Assembly (NCBI GenBank): GCA_964484135.1 | Contig: CAZAEL010000023.1 | Coordinates: 1-35,547, forward strand | Direction: 5' to 3' | DNA: 35,547 nt | DNA from: CAZAEL01 sp964484135 | Lineage (GTDB): Bacteria; Elusimicrobiota; Elusimicrobia; FEN-1173 | In this document: in pieces, positions 15,001 through 18,168 of the stretch | Position numbering within the stretch: position 1 is the first letter of the stretch | How the letters are laid out: the number at the start of each line of letters is the position of its first letter | The notes under the pieces: model-generated | What the model was told of the DNA's origin: nothing | Databases searched by the model: none | What the model saw: only the letters and a program-made list of their open reading frames with translations | Translations under genes and position numbers: made by a program

Positions 15001-15037
15001 CACCACCGTCATCCGCAAGATCGGCATCATCCACTGA
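2..15037 (+). CDS. Giant cell-surface repeat protein, 5' end outside the window
   Basis: The reading frame is open from base 2 and ends at TGA 15035-15037, giving about 5,011 visible residues. The ATG at base 23 is not the start: the codons before it (N-T-S-P-G-W-V) match the end of a repeat unit (compare T-T-G-W-Q-V-T-A later). From the N-terminal side the protein has Ig-like repeats with LPGETAVPGS and DPFD motifs (to about 5660), diverged Ig-like repeats with D-x-Y/F-x-N motifs (to about 8440), eight repeats of a second type with V-P-V-L-K-L and Y-F-V-V-Y-D-I motifs (about 8610-13440), an Asp-rich calcium-binding-like region, an FN3-like domain (about 14387-14714) and a YPNPA-type C-terminal domain (about 14747-15034) resembling T9SS sorting/FlgD Ig-like domains. 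I found no cysteine. The architecture fits an exported adhesin or surface-layer-like fibre; the ligand is unknown. There are no catalytic motifs. The repeat and C-terminal readings are from motif recognition only. Confidence 0.9.
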   Translation, partial: NTSPGWVMTATATAYTSGSTGNIPINAGALNRLQVVLPGETAVPGSVASNGVMGTRLVQKANEPFTVDVRAVDAFYNIVASTSGDISVTTKDPFDTNPGVLNLVGGQLTAIPITLMTATDTISGGFQEIYAAGVTLGVGVSTSNALAVNPSTNPAQIGLQVIVPGETAVPGSSAGLPTAGQMGSASAQTAGTAFNVAVRFVDGKHNKISAGLGLSMPQVSVTSEDPFDTEPSPVTLDNTGDKTFSFTFQRANASGWRIRASTTAASPVTVPADFSSFIVANSTTADRLLLTLPGETAVPGSAPPSAPLARGRAGVPDADGNNFQDGDSESGNIDKFVAGVTYVATVTVTDRFYNPKTVEPLVKIETSDPFDVHPATRTLVNGTTTFPIVFRTNTLEPSATAWWVRASTADGSGYLPDTAATVDVMAAPPTQLQVLLPGETAVPGSSTGKTGFADLDGNNGDGQDYFVAGQSFNLAVRLVDDYYNRRTLPGYSAFVQLSADDPFDTLPSLGVEETGTDGNVTGEYIFTAAQLKTRNEPGDSLPTVGQDPGWRITASTGAGASYAAGVSTFVPVSAGTAQKLLVLAPNEEIEEGNQAGGGKMAGFSPSVQVAGSTFTVRVYATDVAFNVVTSTNPTVTLTTDDPFSNPTLPAAKPLVNGATTFDLYLVTAENKTTKVRATATDFTVGAPYETQPIPMNPGGTAKYQILLPGETAVPGSYAGSANGRMGLPDRNNINGDGIQNFVAGTALSVTVRAVDDYWNKTTAQPAGIQLTTTDPWDTPDPQAVGLTNGTTNFLWTFRTATTTGWILTVDDGGGGFGADTSTDVFVDPGAAVTLQVLVPGETSVPGAATGKTGTPTAWTAGTSTEVVVNVVDAQWNRVPTVSITVEARSDTDAFDSPATQTKGLVSGTTNYPFTLVTSTSSANITAARVSGAGLSTPTVTSANFVVNPGAATRFQVLVPGETAMPGSQASGGKAGSPDADGNNGNGLNFFTAGTAIPVTVHGTDDHFNRVPSLSQLVRLDTADPFDVSGTTQQLLSGTTIFSQTLVTASTTTGWQVTAVHAQAPFNLVSGSTWVKVQAGTATRLHVILPGETAVPGSVASVGKMGVPDKDGNNSANGDDQPGNIDQFVAGEAVPVQVRLVDAYYNVKTGVTMPVVRLTSTDPYDNENTYAPINPQQLAIDGTALFDALLITAGDWAVTAATADANAYASFTSPVFTVRPSTATQMAVVLPGQSHANGQGVTGTPTPWTAGVQNTIAVLAVDANFNHVPTTPRYPIYVYSNDPFAVNPGSFTMVDNSNPAIGGRVDITTVTLYTARTATLSAKDNDTGASPNLGTANSTPFTVMASTASRLQLVLPGETAVPGSQALSRGVIGTPNVPAAGADVAVEIRVTDGFWNVTPATSTVRIVTSDPYDASTGPWTADGKDPVTTAVNGTANATFRLVTATSTGTGWVFTATDQDPNPAPYPGTFTTFNSTGVKVNPGAANKLLTLINGESPDPGSATGKKGTPVTYTVGTPLDVFVRVTDKFFNTVTVPPAASGANRTDIEVSVLNNTDPYALVDAQTPPLVKQVSAGAGNEATGLAAFSWEMRRAGSHQIRAVDVTSSGIHTPPFAASDSTAFTANPSTPTNLLLLLPGETANPGAGAPGKTGQPDSDGNNSADGDGLSGLIDAFVAGTTLQATVRVVDAYYNRATSHPAEQLQIQTSDANDTEPLSGPVTTGEEFLTLQFKTSGSNHTATAVDANLLNGATTWTSSLSPASGVFTVLPASATKLQVIVDGETAAPGSPTGKTGAPREQTAGAAFNVTVRLVDSQFNLIPTGDMPLVLLTTNDPQAAFGSPNPNSLIDGTGNRVFSVIPRTSTAAFVVTAATTTGTPPATVTIQRADSAGVRVWPGEAHHMHFSGYPAGVTAGSPFNAALTVHDPFHNLVSTGPVGESTRPYQGTAQFTAEDFSNSKQDPTLPSPETFLAADGGSKTVSGFVLRKAGTRWIKAADQANPAIHTEVAGYSTQPSISVTAGPPSFFLATPGNDKQVSAGSISDPGREALSAQLVDAFDNAVLTAGVTAYMSIETVTGSTGTLRYENPSLVFNLIGTSTQVLTDANGMVGITPPLWYFVSTLAGDSARVWTATFTAPSDLSTYVSNRENITGLLTTKGGTPKKLIFTSAPSQTGAAQVTTPFELVRQDDFNNATAETLTQVTLKLSTSGATAHADAGWVQGSPSLSGDYGFRNSGNTQFLPTVNSISFAPGVSTVTFLYTDKMSSLPAGEDSGPGTTARPASGKWTITAEAAGLISTSTLLEVQPGPTVKAAFDTSTRTLVAAAPWNTSFANQVFEVELQDQFNNPTVATETITLALSADRLAASTNDTVDFSTSPTLAGGSPPTFQYSTGTITIPGGAYAASFYYLDARASETYSPPDSKPLVRAYPLNRSWTTAQQLVNVEPSPARKISITSAPQTLSAGTTSAVYTFQIRDDYGNPSPVDPLLGNSEDSVGQGVSFRLASDSTGTKKFASPDNTPAAFTLSTGTAKMLVGQHTTTFYMIDTLVGNHNVSVDEITDHGWTVAVQTYSVAPAPPAALAFITPPRKLIAGTTNTYEAGVSTPVIKIQLRDAYGNVTSTTSSLNIQAQSNSSSGQGSRDNVTYVSVSAPNTIILTYSPGQTDADLYYKDTIAGIPTLTAFDPFLVLSATAQPAVVTPSSATRFTISHPFPLATPLSVDVPGTVNVTARDAYGNVADGGQNITFDGQPQNNGLSYTGTVAFGHNGSTATVTLLPASRAVAVADKALFSFQVTDKQQSTLMLSATDQAYPTIFGRTGDPGSSAHLVTSGLTLLADTAGSDMSPEPGAIFPPGSLKALLGDANVPDSLFQGDGSSVAKPDPVPMMRLRLGVLPLTVNTTAHWERLRVEQTGDADPTHIDEVALWRDMNGDGLFSPLNDGDGLSVGVPVSTAVFVSTIIPVAATLDFAAKPQIIGVAERMYFLTVRIATNATPGTTLGLKVVQAGDLTVNIPPSTVKVAYNFFPLSTYNSEIKVKPANVFMQPVSIAAYIFPNTQSTVPQGESNVGMMRLGMWTDEFTATWNKIRVQRIGTSTDADIKSIKVYKDNGNAIFQSSVDTLISSAVVFTSNQADIDLTAATLNSTTQYFFVVYDMEDSAAIGRTVGARIPQQLSSFFTDGVFASSLDYPQQYPFHVGPADSFAPQVSATTDTLTITPEVVSPGGATQGDVNVPVLKLTLNTDNRTAILQGIRLDRSNVNQVNKPTDVQEARVYYDIDGNNVLNTAVDQVVSPLPTASEPHIFPETSLTVAAGAGATQLTVADVSGFAPAPAPLVLEDNTGNREVVTYTNVDAPNKRFTVTPTALAHGIGAKASGSMQITILGSLGGQEILKNNAFRPETTLTSPMGTGPNENVPVTDTTEFPPSGTATVENETLSYTGKTATLLTGVTRSAPVAHPSNVSVKGAPRNKVYFVVYDIDELATVGAQVGGIQTELGLTLPNSTYFTVGAPDVVANTNLPLTASILDINEFADTVTVSPFNPDNTGDGHGDETLQQKATHQLVLGFTLSTNKSESPWTGIKIRSTGTATAELDVSTVSVWVDLNRNGFLDKDGPDVVLGTGTFGNTGESGMAQILFSAAQTLVTSTRAAAEAIPNRFFVTYNIAPTATPDKTLGARLGSAADFFVSVPNVMGGTNMPFVGKVRNIIPAPQQVKVVFTPLFSSLQGSSTMQSLAAPTLGGAIGPSDTLIPVTTTDGLPASGYAAIDSEIIFYGSKGPTALQGVQRGRLNTSPNSHSIGALVGTQYTQSDKNVAFLKMDVNVDDPLGYSVRWYKLKVTRLQPAGMLGSDGDVTMVRLYLDTGAPGLDRNPATGQVNDTLIAEKKFGQGETSAQATLSLNGSLVGGGTDYVLVEVATKTYFVVFDVDPTAVFDHVLGARVSSPVDMVVGAQVPSDGVHSVKTDNFPGNSPVAVVRATVDTLQVQADNLMPPVIYQNQKQVPALRMNLKSSANTVVWEKLRLDMTTNNGAVDGDIQLIGLYKDVDGNALFDPLIDGTTAGLISAGTEKFTGRVATITLTTPQVITSTPSGHYYFVTYDISNLAQVGKTAGVSISTTNPAYFTVGSPDIVSYMPGQVAESDFGTINEVMDNVVLGVQDIAGSLIQSGGVTQGSANVPFLKFTLQTDVSQAVVQSLRVERIGTSNNPLQPQGSNRDVAAIKVWDDSNNNQVFDAGDTQISIGTNTYNQTDEADKQKLINITTSPAVVVANGSPRVFFLTYDISNSAQASNTVGVKIVDQNAVALSAPNGMLNHYKDLLADATKPYSFEGSKVTVNPILIRVTPEDLAPAAVPQLTNNVPVLKLKMQTDVNTAVLNSINVRQTGTVENPSSAGLGQGDFAGAALWLDNGDDVFVPAQDTKLGEAAHGTSAFTGGVARIPMGGYTIGTSVSTFFVVVTTVGVTDLANQPTINHTAGFSFEGLNQLDKVPTSAQDHPDNGALYPMKSGLITILKAGLPKVPFIASLPKVWSDFDKDGYPDVDLNKNGALESAELSSAYAKDANGEPVIDVDGDGSPDNLDLNNDGRKNELDLDGDSLPDMDIDGDGVIDFDLNADGRPDTVLQDLNGDGIPELDLSRDGTVNWGVLPEKWSNETTKLFSRWPRLSAEVKEYQVGVGERPDPNNPAVFNGLTGAFAPDGWLSAGAKTEFTVSNLIMTAAKVTRTVSSSVSRLQSVPFVLFVGTTDGFDGEGEIYVGSEIMKYSSKNANSFTITARAQYGTLAQDHPIGQRVTNNGFFYNLRAVASSGDAGPGAPLSVYRIDNTAPAAPGAPVSDPEKSKKPAETGIFEISWAPSDDQESGVREYEIQERTDNDPIWRTVTYVPASRTSYIIGENKVLGDDPRPKGHFYTYRIRSRNYAGGWSAWSPVSNAAFTGLPPETISQVFNYPNPADTRTGPTQITYLLNEDANVTVTLFDLLGYKVREWEFPAGSNGGRAGPNTFPWQGDNEGGGKVAAGGYILRIEVRGSKGTTTVIRKIGIIH
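92..5660 (+). repeat. Type A tandem repeats (about 14 units, LPGETAVPGS signature)
   Basis: The signature leucine/valine codons fall at 110, 488, 875, 1307, 2120, 2513, 2873, 3263, 3686, 4061 and 4895, with weaker copies near 1745, 4465 and 5320. Spacing is about 360-445 bases (120-148 residues). Each unit runs LPGETAVPGS, an optional D-x-D-G-N-N insert, A-G-T, V-R-x-V-D-x-Y-Y-N, then DPFD and a G-T-T-x-F strand. The DNA is strongly conserved around the signature, with near-identical copies of ccgggcgagaccgcggtgcc, so recent duplication or gene conversion is likely. Confidence 0.88.
5675..8440 (+). repeat. Type B diverged Ig-like repeats (about 7 units)
   Basis: From about 5675 the LPGET signature is lost, but the rhythm continues. 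There are x-A-G-T/S followed by V-x-D-x-F/Y-x-N segments (HDPFHN, VDAFDN, QDDFNN, QDQFNN, RDDYGN, RDAYGN twice). This resembles bacterial Ig-like (Big_1/invasin-type) repeats. They are probably older relatives of the type A units because the D-x-Y-x-N strand is shared. Confidence 0.65.
8610..13440 (+). repeat. Type C repeats (8 units, VPVLKL...YFVVYDI signature)
   Basis: Eight units share three segments. First is a hydrophobic strand (MMRLRLG, MMRLGMW, VPVLKLTL, HQLVLGF, VAFLKMDV, VPALRMNL, VPFLKFTL, VPVLKLKM). Next is a V-x-R-x-G-T segment followed by an Asp/Asn-rich turn (D-M-N-G-D-G, D-I-D-G-N-N, D-L-N-R-N-G, D-V-D-G-N-A). Last is Y-F-V-V-Y-D-I followed by G-x-x-V-G-A-R-I. Unit length varies because small extra modules are inserted. 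The family is not one I can name. Confidence 0.75.
13508..13855 (+). other. Asp-rich calcium-binding-like region of the giant protein
   Basis: The encoded segment has about nine D-x-D/N-x-D/N-G-type loops (for example DFDKDGYPD, DVDGDGSPD, DIDGDGVID, DLNGDGIPE). They resemble EF-hand-like or thrombospondin type 3 calcium loops. It lies between the type C repeats and the FN3-like domain, where a calcium-rigidified stalk would be expected. Calcium binding is inferred from the motif only. Confidence 0.7.
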
Positions 15038-15231
15038 TCGTTCCTCTCACGAGGGGGGAGGCGTCGTCCGCGTTCCACGTCATCCGCGCCATCGCCGCGA
15101 GCGCCTAGCCTTTCCCCGGAACCGGTCCCGCCCGCGCCGGAGGGGGCTTTTCCAACCTCTCCGGATGTGCTAAAAATGACCCGTATAAAAGACGACAAGA
15201 GCTCATCCGCAATCCCCGATCTCCAATTTCC

Positions 15232-15319
15232 GCACAGGTGGCAGAGCGGTCAAATGCACCAGACTGTAAATCTGGCGGGCCTACGCCCTTCGAAGGTTCG
15301 AATCCTTCCCTGTGCACCA
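15232..15319 (+). tRNA. tRNA-Tyr (anticodon GUA), CCA encoded
   Basis: The acceptor GCACAGG (15232-15238) pairs with CCTGTGC (15309-15315), followed by discriminator A and an encoded CCA (15317-15319). The anticodon stem is CCAGA/TCTGG around the loop CTGTAAA, with GTA at 15266-15268. The long variable arm GGGC-CTAC-GCCC (15277-15288) makes it class II, as expected for bacterial tRNA-Tyr. The T arm GAAGG/CCTTC encloses TTCGAAT (15297-15303). All stems pair without mismatch. Confidence 0.97.
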
Positions 15320-15327
15320 CTTTTCGC

Positions 15328-15354
15328 GCCCGCCCCCAGGGGCGGGCCGTTGTC
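15328..15354 (+). terminator. Probable terminator after tRNA-Tyr
   Basis: A perfect 9-bp GC stem, GCCCGCCCC (15328-15336) with GGGGCGGGC (15339-15347), lies 8 bases after the tRNA and is followed by a T-rich but interrupted tract. It also separates the tRNA from the rpsA promoter immediately downstream. Confidence 0.65.
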
Positions 15355-15383
15355 TTTACACCCAGCCGGGATTGTGTTATAGT
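15355..15383 (+). promoter_or_regulatory. Sigma70-type promoter of the rpsA transcription unit
   Basis: TTTACA (15355-15360) and TATAGT (15378-15383) are separated by exactly 17 bases. Each matches the consensus at 5 of 6 positions. Transcription would begin near 15390. This rules out a TTG codon at 15389 as the rpsA start and leaves a leader of about 130-165 bases. Confidence 0.65.
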
Positions 15384-15517
15384 CTGAATTGATCGATATT
15401 TCAGGGGGTTTCACGCCTCCTGAAGAGGGTGATTTTTTTCCAAATCCGGAGCCAACGTCGCCGCGCGGACGTGATCGCGCGGCCATGGATGGCGAGCGTG
15501 CGGGGGGATTGTCCGTG

Positions 15518-17194
15518 GTGACCAAAGAACTGCCGATGCAGGAAGAGATGACCATGGAAGAGCTCCTGGGCGAGTCTGCGGCGCCCAGCCAGGTGGGGTC
15601 CGTGGTGACGGCCCACGTGGTGGAGAGCACCCCCAACGGCCTGCTGGTGAACGTGGGCCTGAAGGTGGAAGGCTTCATCCCCTTTTCCGAGTTCCGCGCC
15701 CTGCCCCACCCGCCCGCGCCGGGGGAGTCCTTCCCGGTGCTCATCAAGCACATGGGCGGGCCGGAGGGCCATCCGCTGGTCTCCTGGCGCGAGGCCCGGG
15801 AACGGGTCCATTGGGACCGGGTCCTCAAGGCCAAGGAAGCCCAGACGCTCCTGGAGGGGACCGTGGTGCGGCAGGTCAAGGGCGGGCTGATCGTGGACAT
15901 CGGGTTGGAAGGGTTCCTGCCCGCCTCCCAGATCGACCGCCGCCCCGTGAAGGACCCCAAAGTTTTCATCGGCCAGAAGGTCCAGGTCATGGTTTTGGAG
16001 ATGGACCCCAAGAAGGGCAACGTGGTCCTGTCCCGCCGGCTCCCCCTGGAAAAGGAGGCCTCCCGCAAAAAGGAGGACACCCTGAAGGGCCTGGCCGTGG
16101 GCAACGTGTACGCCGGCACCGTGACCAGCCTGACGGGTTTCGGGGCCTTCGTGGACATCGGCGGGGTGGAAGGGTTGTTGCGCCTGTCCGACGTGGCCTG
16201 GGGCCGGGTGGAGAAGCTGTCCGACGTCCTGTCCGTGGGGCAGGCCCTGGAGGTCAAGGTTTTGCGGTACGAGCCCGCCACGGGCAAGATCGGCCTGGGC
16301 CGCAAGCAGCTCCTGCCCCAGCCCTGGGACCAGGCCGAGTCCAAGTACACGGCCAAAAGCCTGGTGAAGGGCCGCGTCACGAGCCTCACCCCCTTCGGCG
16401 CCTTCGTGGAGCTGGAGCCCGGGATCGAGGGCCTGATCCATCAATCCGAATTTTCCTGGAAGGAGCGCTGGGCCAAGCCCGAGGCGTTCCTGAAGGTGGG
16501 CCAGGAGGTGGAGGCCCGCGTCATCTCCTGCCACCGGGCCGAGCAGAAGATCGCCCTCAGCCTGAAGCGGGCCGGCGAAAACCCCTGGGAGGAGGCGGCC
16601 CGCCTGTACCCCGTGGGCAGCCGGGTCAAGGCCACCGTGACGCACGTGGCGGCCTTCGGCGCTTTCCTGAGGCTCCCCAACGGCATCGAGGGCCTGCTCC
16701 GGGCCGCGGACATTTCCTGGACCAAGCTGGTCCACCATCCCAAGGACTGGGTGTCCGAGGGGCAGGAGCGGGAGGTCGTGGTGCTGGAGATCGCCCCCGA
16801 CCAGGAGCGCATCGCCCTGGGCCTGAAGCAGCTGACGCAGGACCCGTTTGAGCGGTACAAGCCCGGCCGCGCCGTGGAGGGCAAGGTGGTCCGCCTCACG
16901 GACTTCGGCGCCGTGGTGGAGATGGAGCCGGACGTGGAGGGCTTCGTGCACCTGTCGGAGATGGCGTCGGAGGGCAAGCCCCAACACCCCTCCGAGGTCC
17001 TGAGCGTGGGACAGGCCGTGTCCGCGGTGGTCACCAAGCTCCAGAAAAAGTCCAAGCGGATCGACCTGTCCATCCGGCGTTTCGACCAGCAGCAGGAGCG
17101 CAAGCTCCTCAAACAATATCAAGGCGGCGGGGAAGGCCTGACCCTGGGAGAGATGACCGAATGGGAGGAAACCCCGGACAATCCCCAGGCGTGA
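15518..17194 (+). CDS. rpsA: 30S ribosomal protein S1, six S1 domains
   Basis: S1 binds single-stranded mRNA on the 30S subunit and promotes initiation. With the start used here the product is 558 residues. Six OB-fold S1 repeats begin near residues 26, 112, 195, 283, 368 and 455. The typical G-x-V, F-G-A-F-V and E-G-L/F-x-x-x-S-E/D motifs are clearest in repeats 3, 4 and 6. The first two repeats are more diverged, as is usual in six-repeat S1. The start is uncertain: GTG 15518 has GGGGGGA upstream; ATG 15554 has AGGAAG 8 bases before it; ATG 15485 and ATG 15536 are also in frame. The frame upstream to TTG 15389 is excluded by the promoter. The gene heads a unit with the TPR gene, whose start overlaps its end. 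Confidence 0.93.
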   Translation: MTKELPMQEEMTMEELLGESAAPSQVGSVVTAHVVESTPNGLLVNVGLKVEGFIPFSEFRALPHPPAPGESFPVLIKHMGGPEGHPLVSWREARERVHWDRVLKAKEAQTLLEGTVVRQVKGGLIVDIGLEGFLPASQIDRRPVKDPKVFIGQKVQVMVLEMDPKKGNVVLSRRLPLEKEASRKKEDTLKGLAVGNVYAGTVTSLTGFGAFVDIGGVEGLLRLSDVAWGRVEKLSDVLSVGQALEVKVLRYEPATGKIGLGRKQLLPQPWDQAESKYTAKSLVKGRVTSLTPFGAFVELEPGIEGLIHQSEFSWKERWAKPEAFLKVGQEVEARVISCHRAEQKIALSLKRAGENPWEEAARLYPVGSRVKATVTHVAAFGAFLRLPNGIEGLLRAADISWTKLVHHPKDWVSEGQEREVVVLEIAPDQERIALGLKQLTQDPFERYKPGRAVEGKVVRLTDFGAVVEMEPDVEGFVHLSEMASEGKPQHPSEVLSVGQAVSAVVTKLQKKSKRIDLSIRRFDQQQERKLLKQYQGGGEGLTLGEMTEWEETPDNPQA

Positions 17195-18114
17195 GCCGCG
17201 CCCCCGCTTCCGGGGACGACGCTTTCGAAGGCCGGGAGTCCCTGTCTTTCCACGTCCCCTGGCTCATCTTCGCGGTCGTCACGGCCGTGGCCCTGCTTTG
17301 GACCCACCGCCTCTACGTTTCCCTGCCCCTTCCCCGCCAGCCCCAGGAATTCCGCCCCGCCCAAGAGCTTGAAAAAGCCCTGGCCTCGGCCCAGTCCGCC
17401 CTGCAAAAAGACGCGGAGGACCTGTCGGCCCTGACGGAGCTGACCCTGGTCCATTTCGAACGGGGGCCGGACCATTATCTGGAGGGGCTGGAGGCGCTGG
17501 AGCGCGCCCGGGAGCTGGGGGTCCTGGACGTCCGGCTCTTCTACGTCGCGGCCGTCATGTACGAAGGCCTGGGGCTCCTGGACCACGCCCGGCCCGACTA
17601 CGAACGTTTCCTGCGGCACCGTCCGGAGGACACCGAGGCCCGGTTGCGGCTCGGCAATCTGTACTACCGTCTGGGCGAGGTGGAGCGGGCGGCCGCGGCG
17701 TACGAAAAGGTGCGCGAGGCCAAGCCCAAAGACGCGACGGTGGCCTTCAACCTGGCCCTGGCGTACCGGGACCAGCGCCGCTGGTCGGACGGGCTGGGCG
17801 TCATGGAGCCGCTCCTGGCGGCCGGCGCGTCCCTCCCCGGGGGCAGCCTCAAGTTGACGGGCGACCTGTACCACGGCCTGGGCGATTTCTCCCGCGCGCT
17901 GGAGCACTACCACCGGCAGCTGGCCCACACCCCGGACGACCCGGAGCTGGCCCAGGCCCTGGCCCTCACGTACGAGCGCATGGACGACCTGCCCCAGGCC
18001 CTGGCCCAGTGGGAGCGCCTGCTTCAGATCAACCCCAAGCATCGGCTGGCCCGGGAGCGGGTCCGGTCCCTCCAAAAGAAAATAAAAAGCGCGGAAAAAA
18101 ACCAGAAACGCTGA
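17161..18114 (+). CDS. Membrane-anchored TPR-repeat protein
   Basis: 317 residues. One transmembrane helix lies at about residues 31-52 (PWLIFAVVTAVALLW), followed by a soluble helical region that is clearly TPR-like from about residue 70 to 305, with repeating G-x-x-Y/L and A-x-x-x-Y/W-E-x-x-L patterns (for example L-G-N-L-Y-Y-R-L-G and A-L-A-Q-W-E-R-L-L). TPRs are scaffolds for protein-protein contact; the partner cannot be read. The ATG at 17161 has GGGAG about 10 bases upstream and overlaps rpsA by 34 bases. The alternative GTG 17191 forms a GTGA stop-start overlap with rpsA. Either way translation is coupled. The lysine-rich C-terminus stops at a hairpin repeat. Confidence 0.85.
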   Translation: MGGNPGQSPGVSRAPASGDDAFEGRESLSFHVPWLIFAVVTAVALLWTHRLYVSLPLPRQPQEFRPAQELEKALASAQSALQKDAEDLSALTELTLVHFERGPDHYLEGLEALERARELGVLDVRLFYVAAVMYEGLGLLDHARPDYERFLRHRPEDTEARLRLGNLYYRLGEVERAAAAYEKVREAKPKDATVAFNLALAYRDQRRWSDGLGVMEPLLAAGASLPGGSLKLTGDLYHGLGDFSRALEHYHRQLAHTPDDPELAQALALTYERMDDLPQALAQWERLLQINPKHRLARERVRSLQKKIKSAEKNQKR

Positions 18115-18168
18115 TAGGCTGATAAGATGATAAGAAACCCCCGTTTCCTATCAGCCTGTCATCTTGTC
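18111..18168 (+). repeat. Imperfect inverted repeat spanning a stop/start junction
   Basis: An imperfect 25-bp stem is formed by 18111-18138 and 18143-18168 around a CCCC loop. It is built from variants of CTGATAGG/GATAAGATGATAAG and their complements. It contains the TGA of the TPR gene (18112-18114) and the ATG plus first 14 codons of the next gene. It looks like a REP-like short repeat captured at the gene junction. Confidence 0.7.

Noticed and set aside
15126..15151. Terminator of the giant gene
   Set aside because: GCCC/GGGC followed by TTTT is only a 4-bp stem; too weak to call.
15161..15189. Promoter for tRNA-Tyr using TATAAA at 15184
   Set aside because: No acceptable -35 element at 16-18 bases upstream; not supported.
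15389..15391. TTG as the rpsA start
   Set aside because: It coincides with the expected transcription start of a good promoter, and the 40 residues it would add look non-coding.
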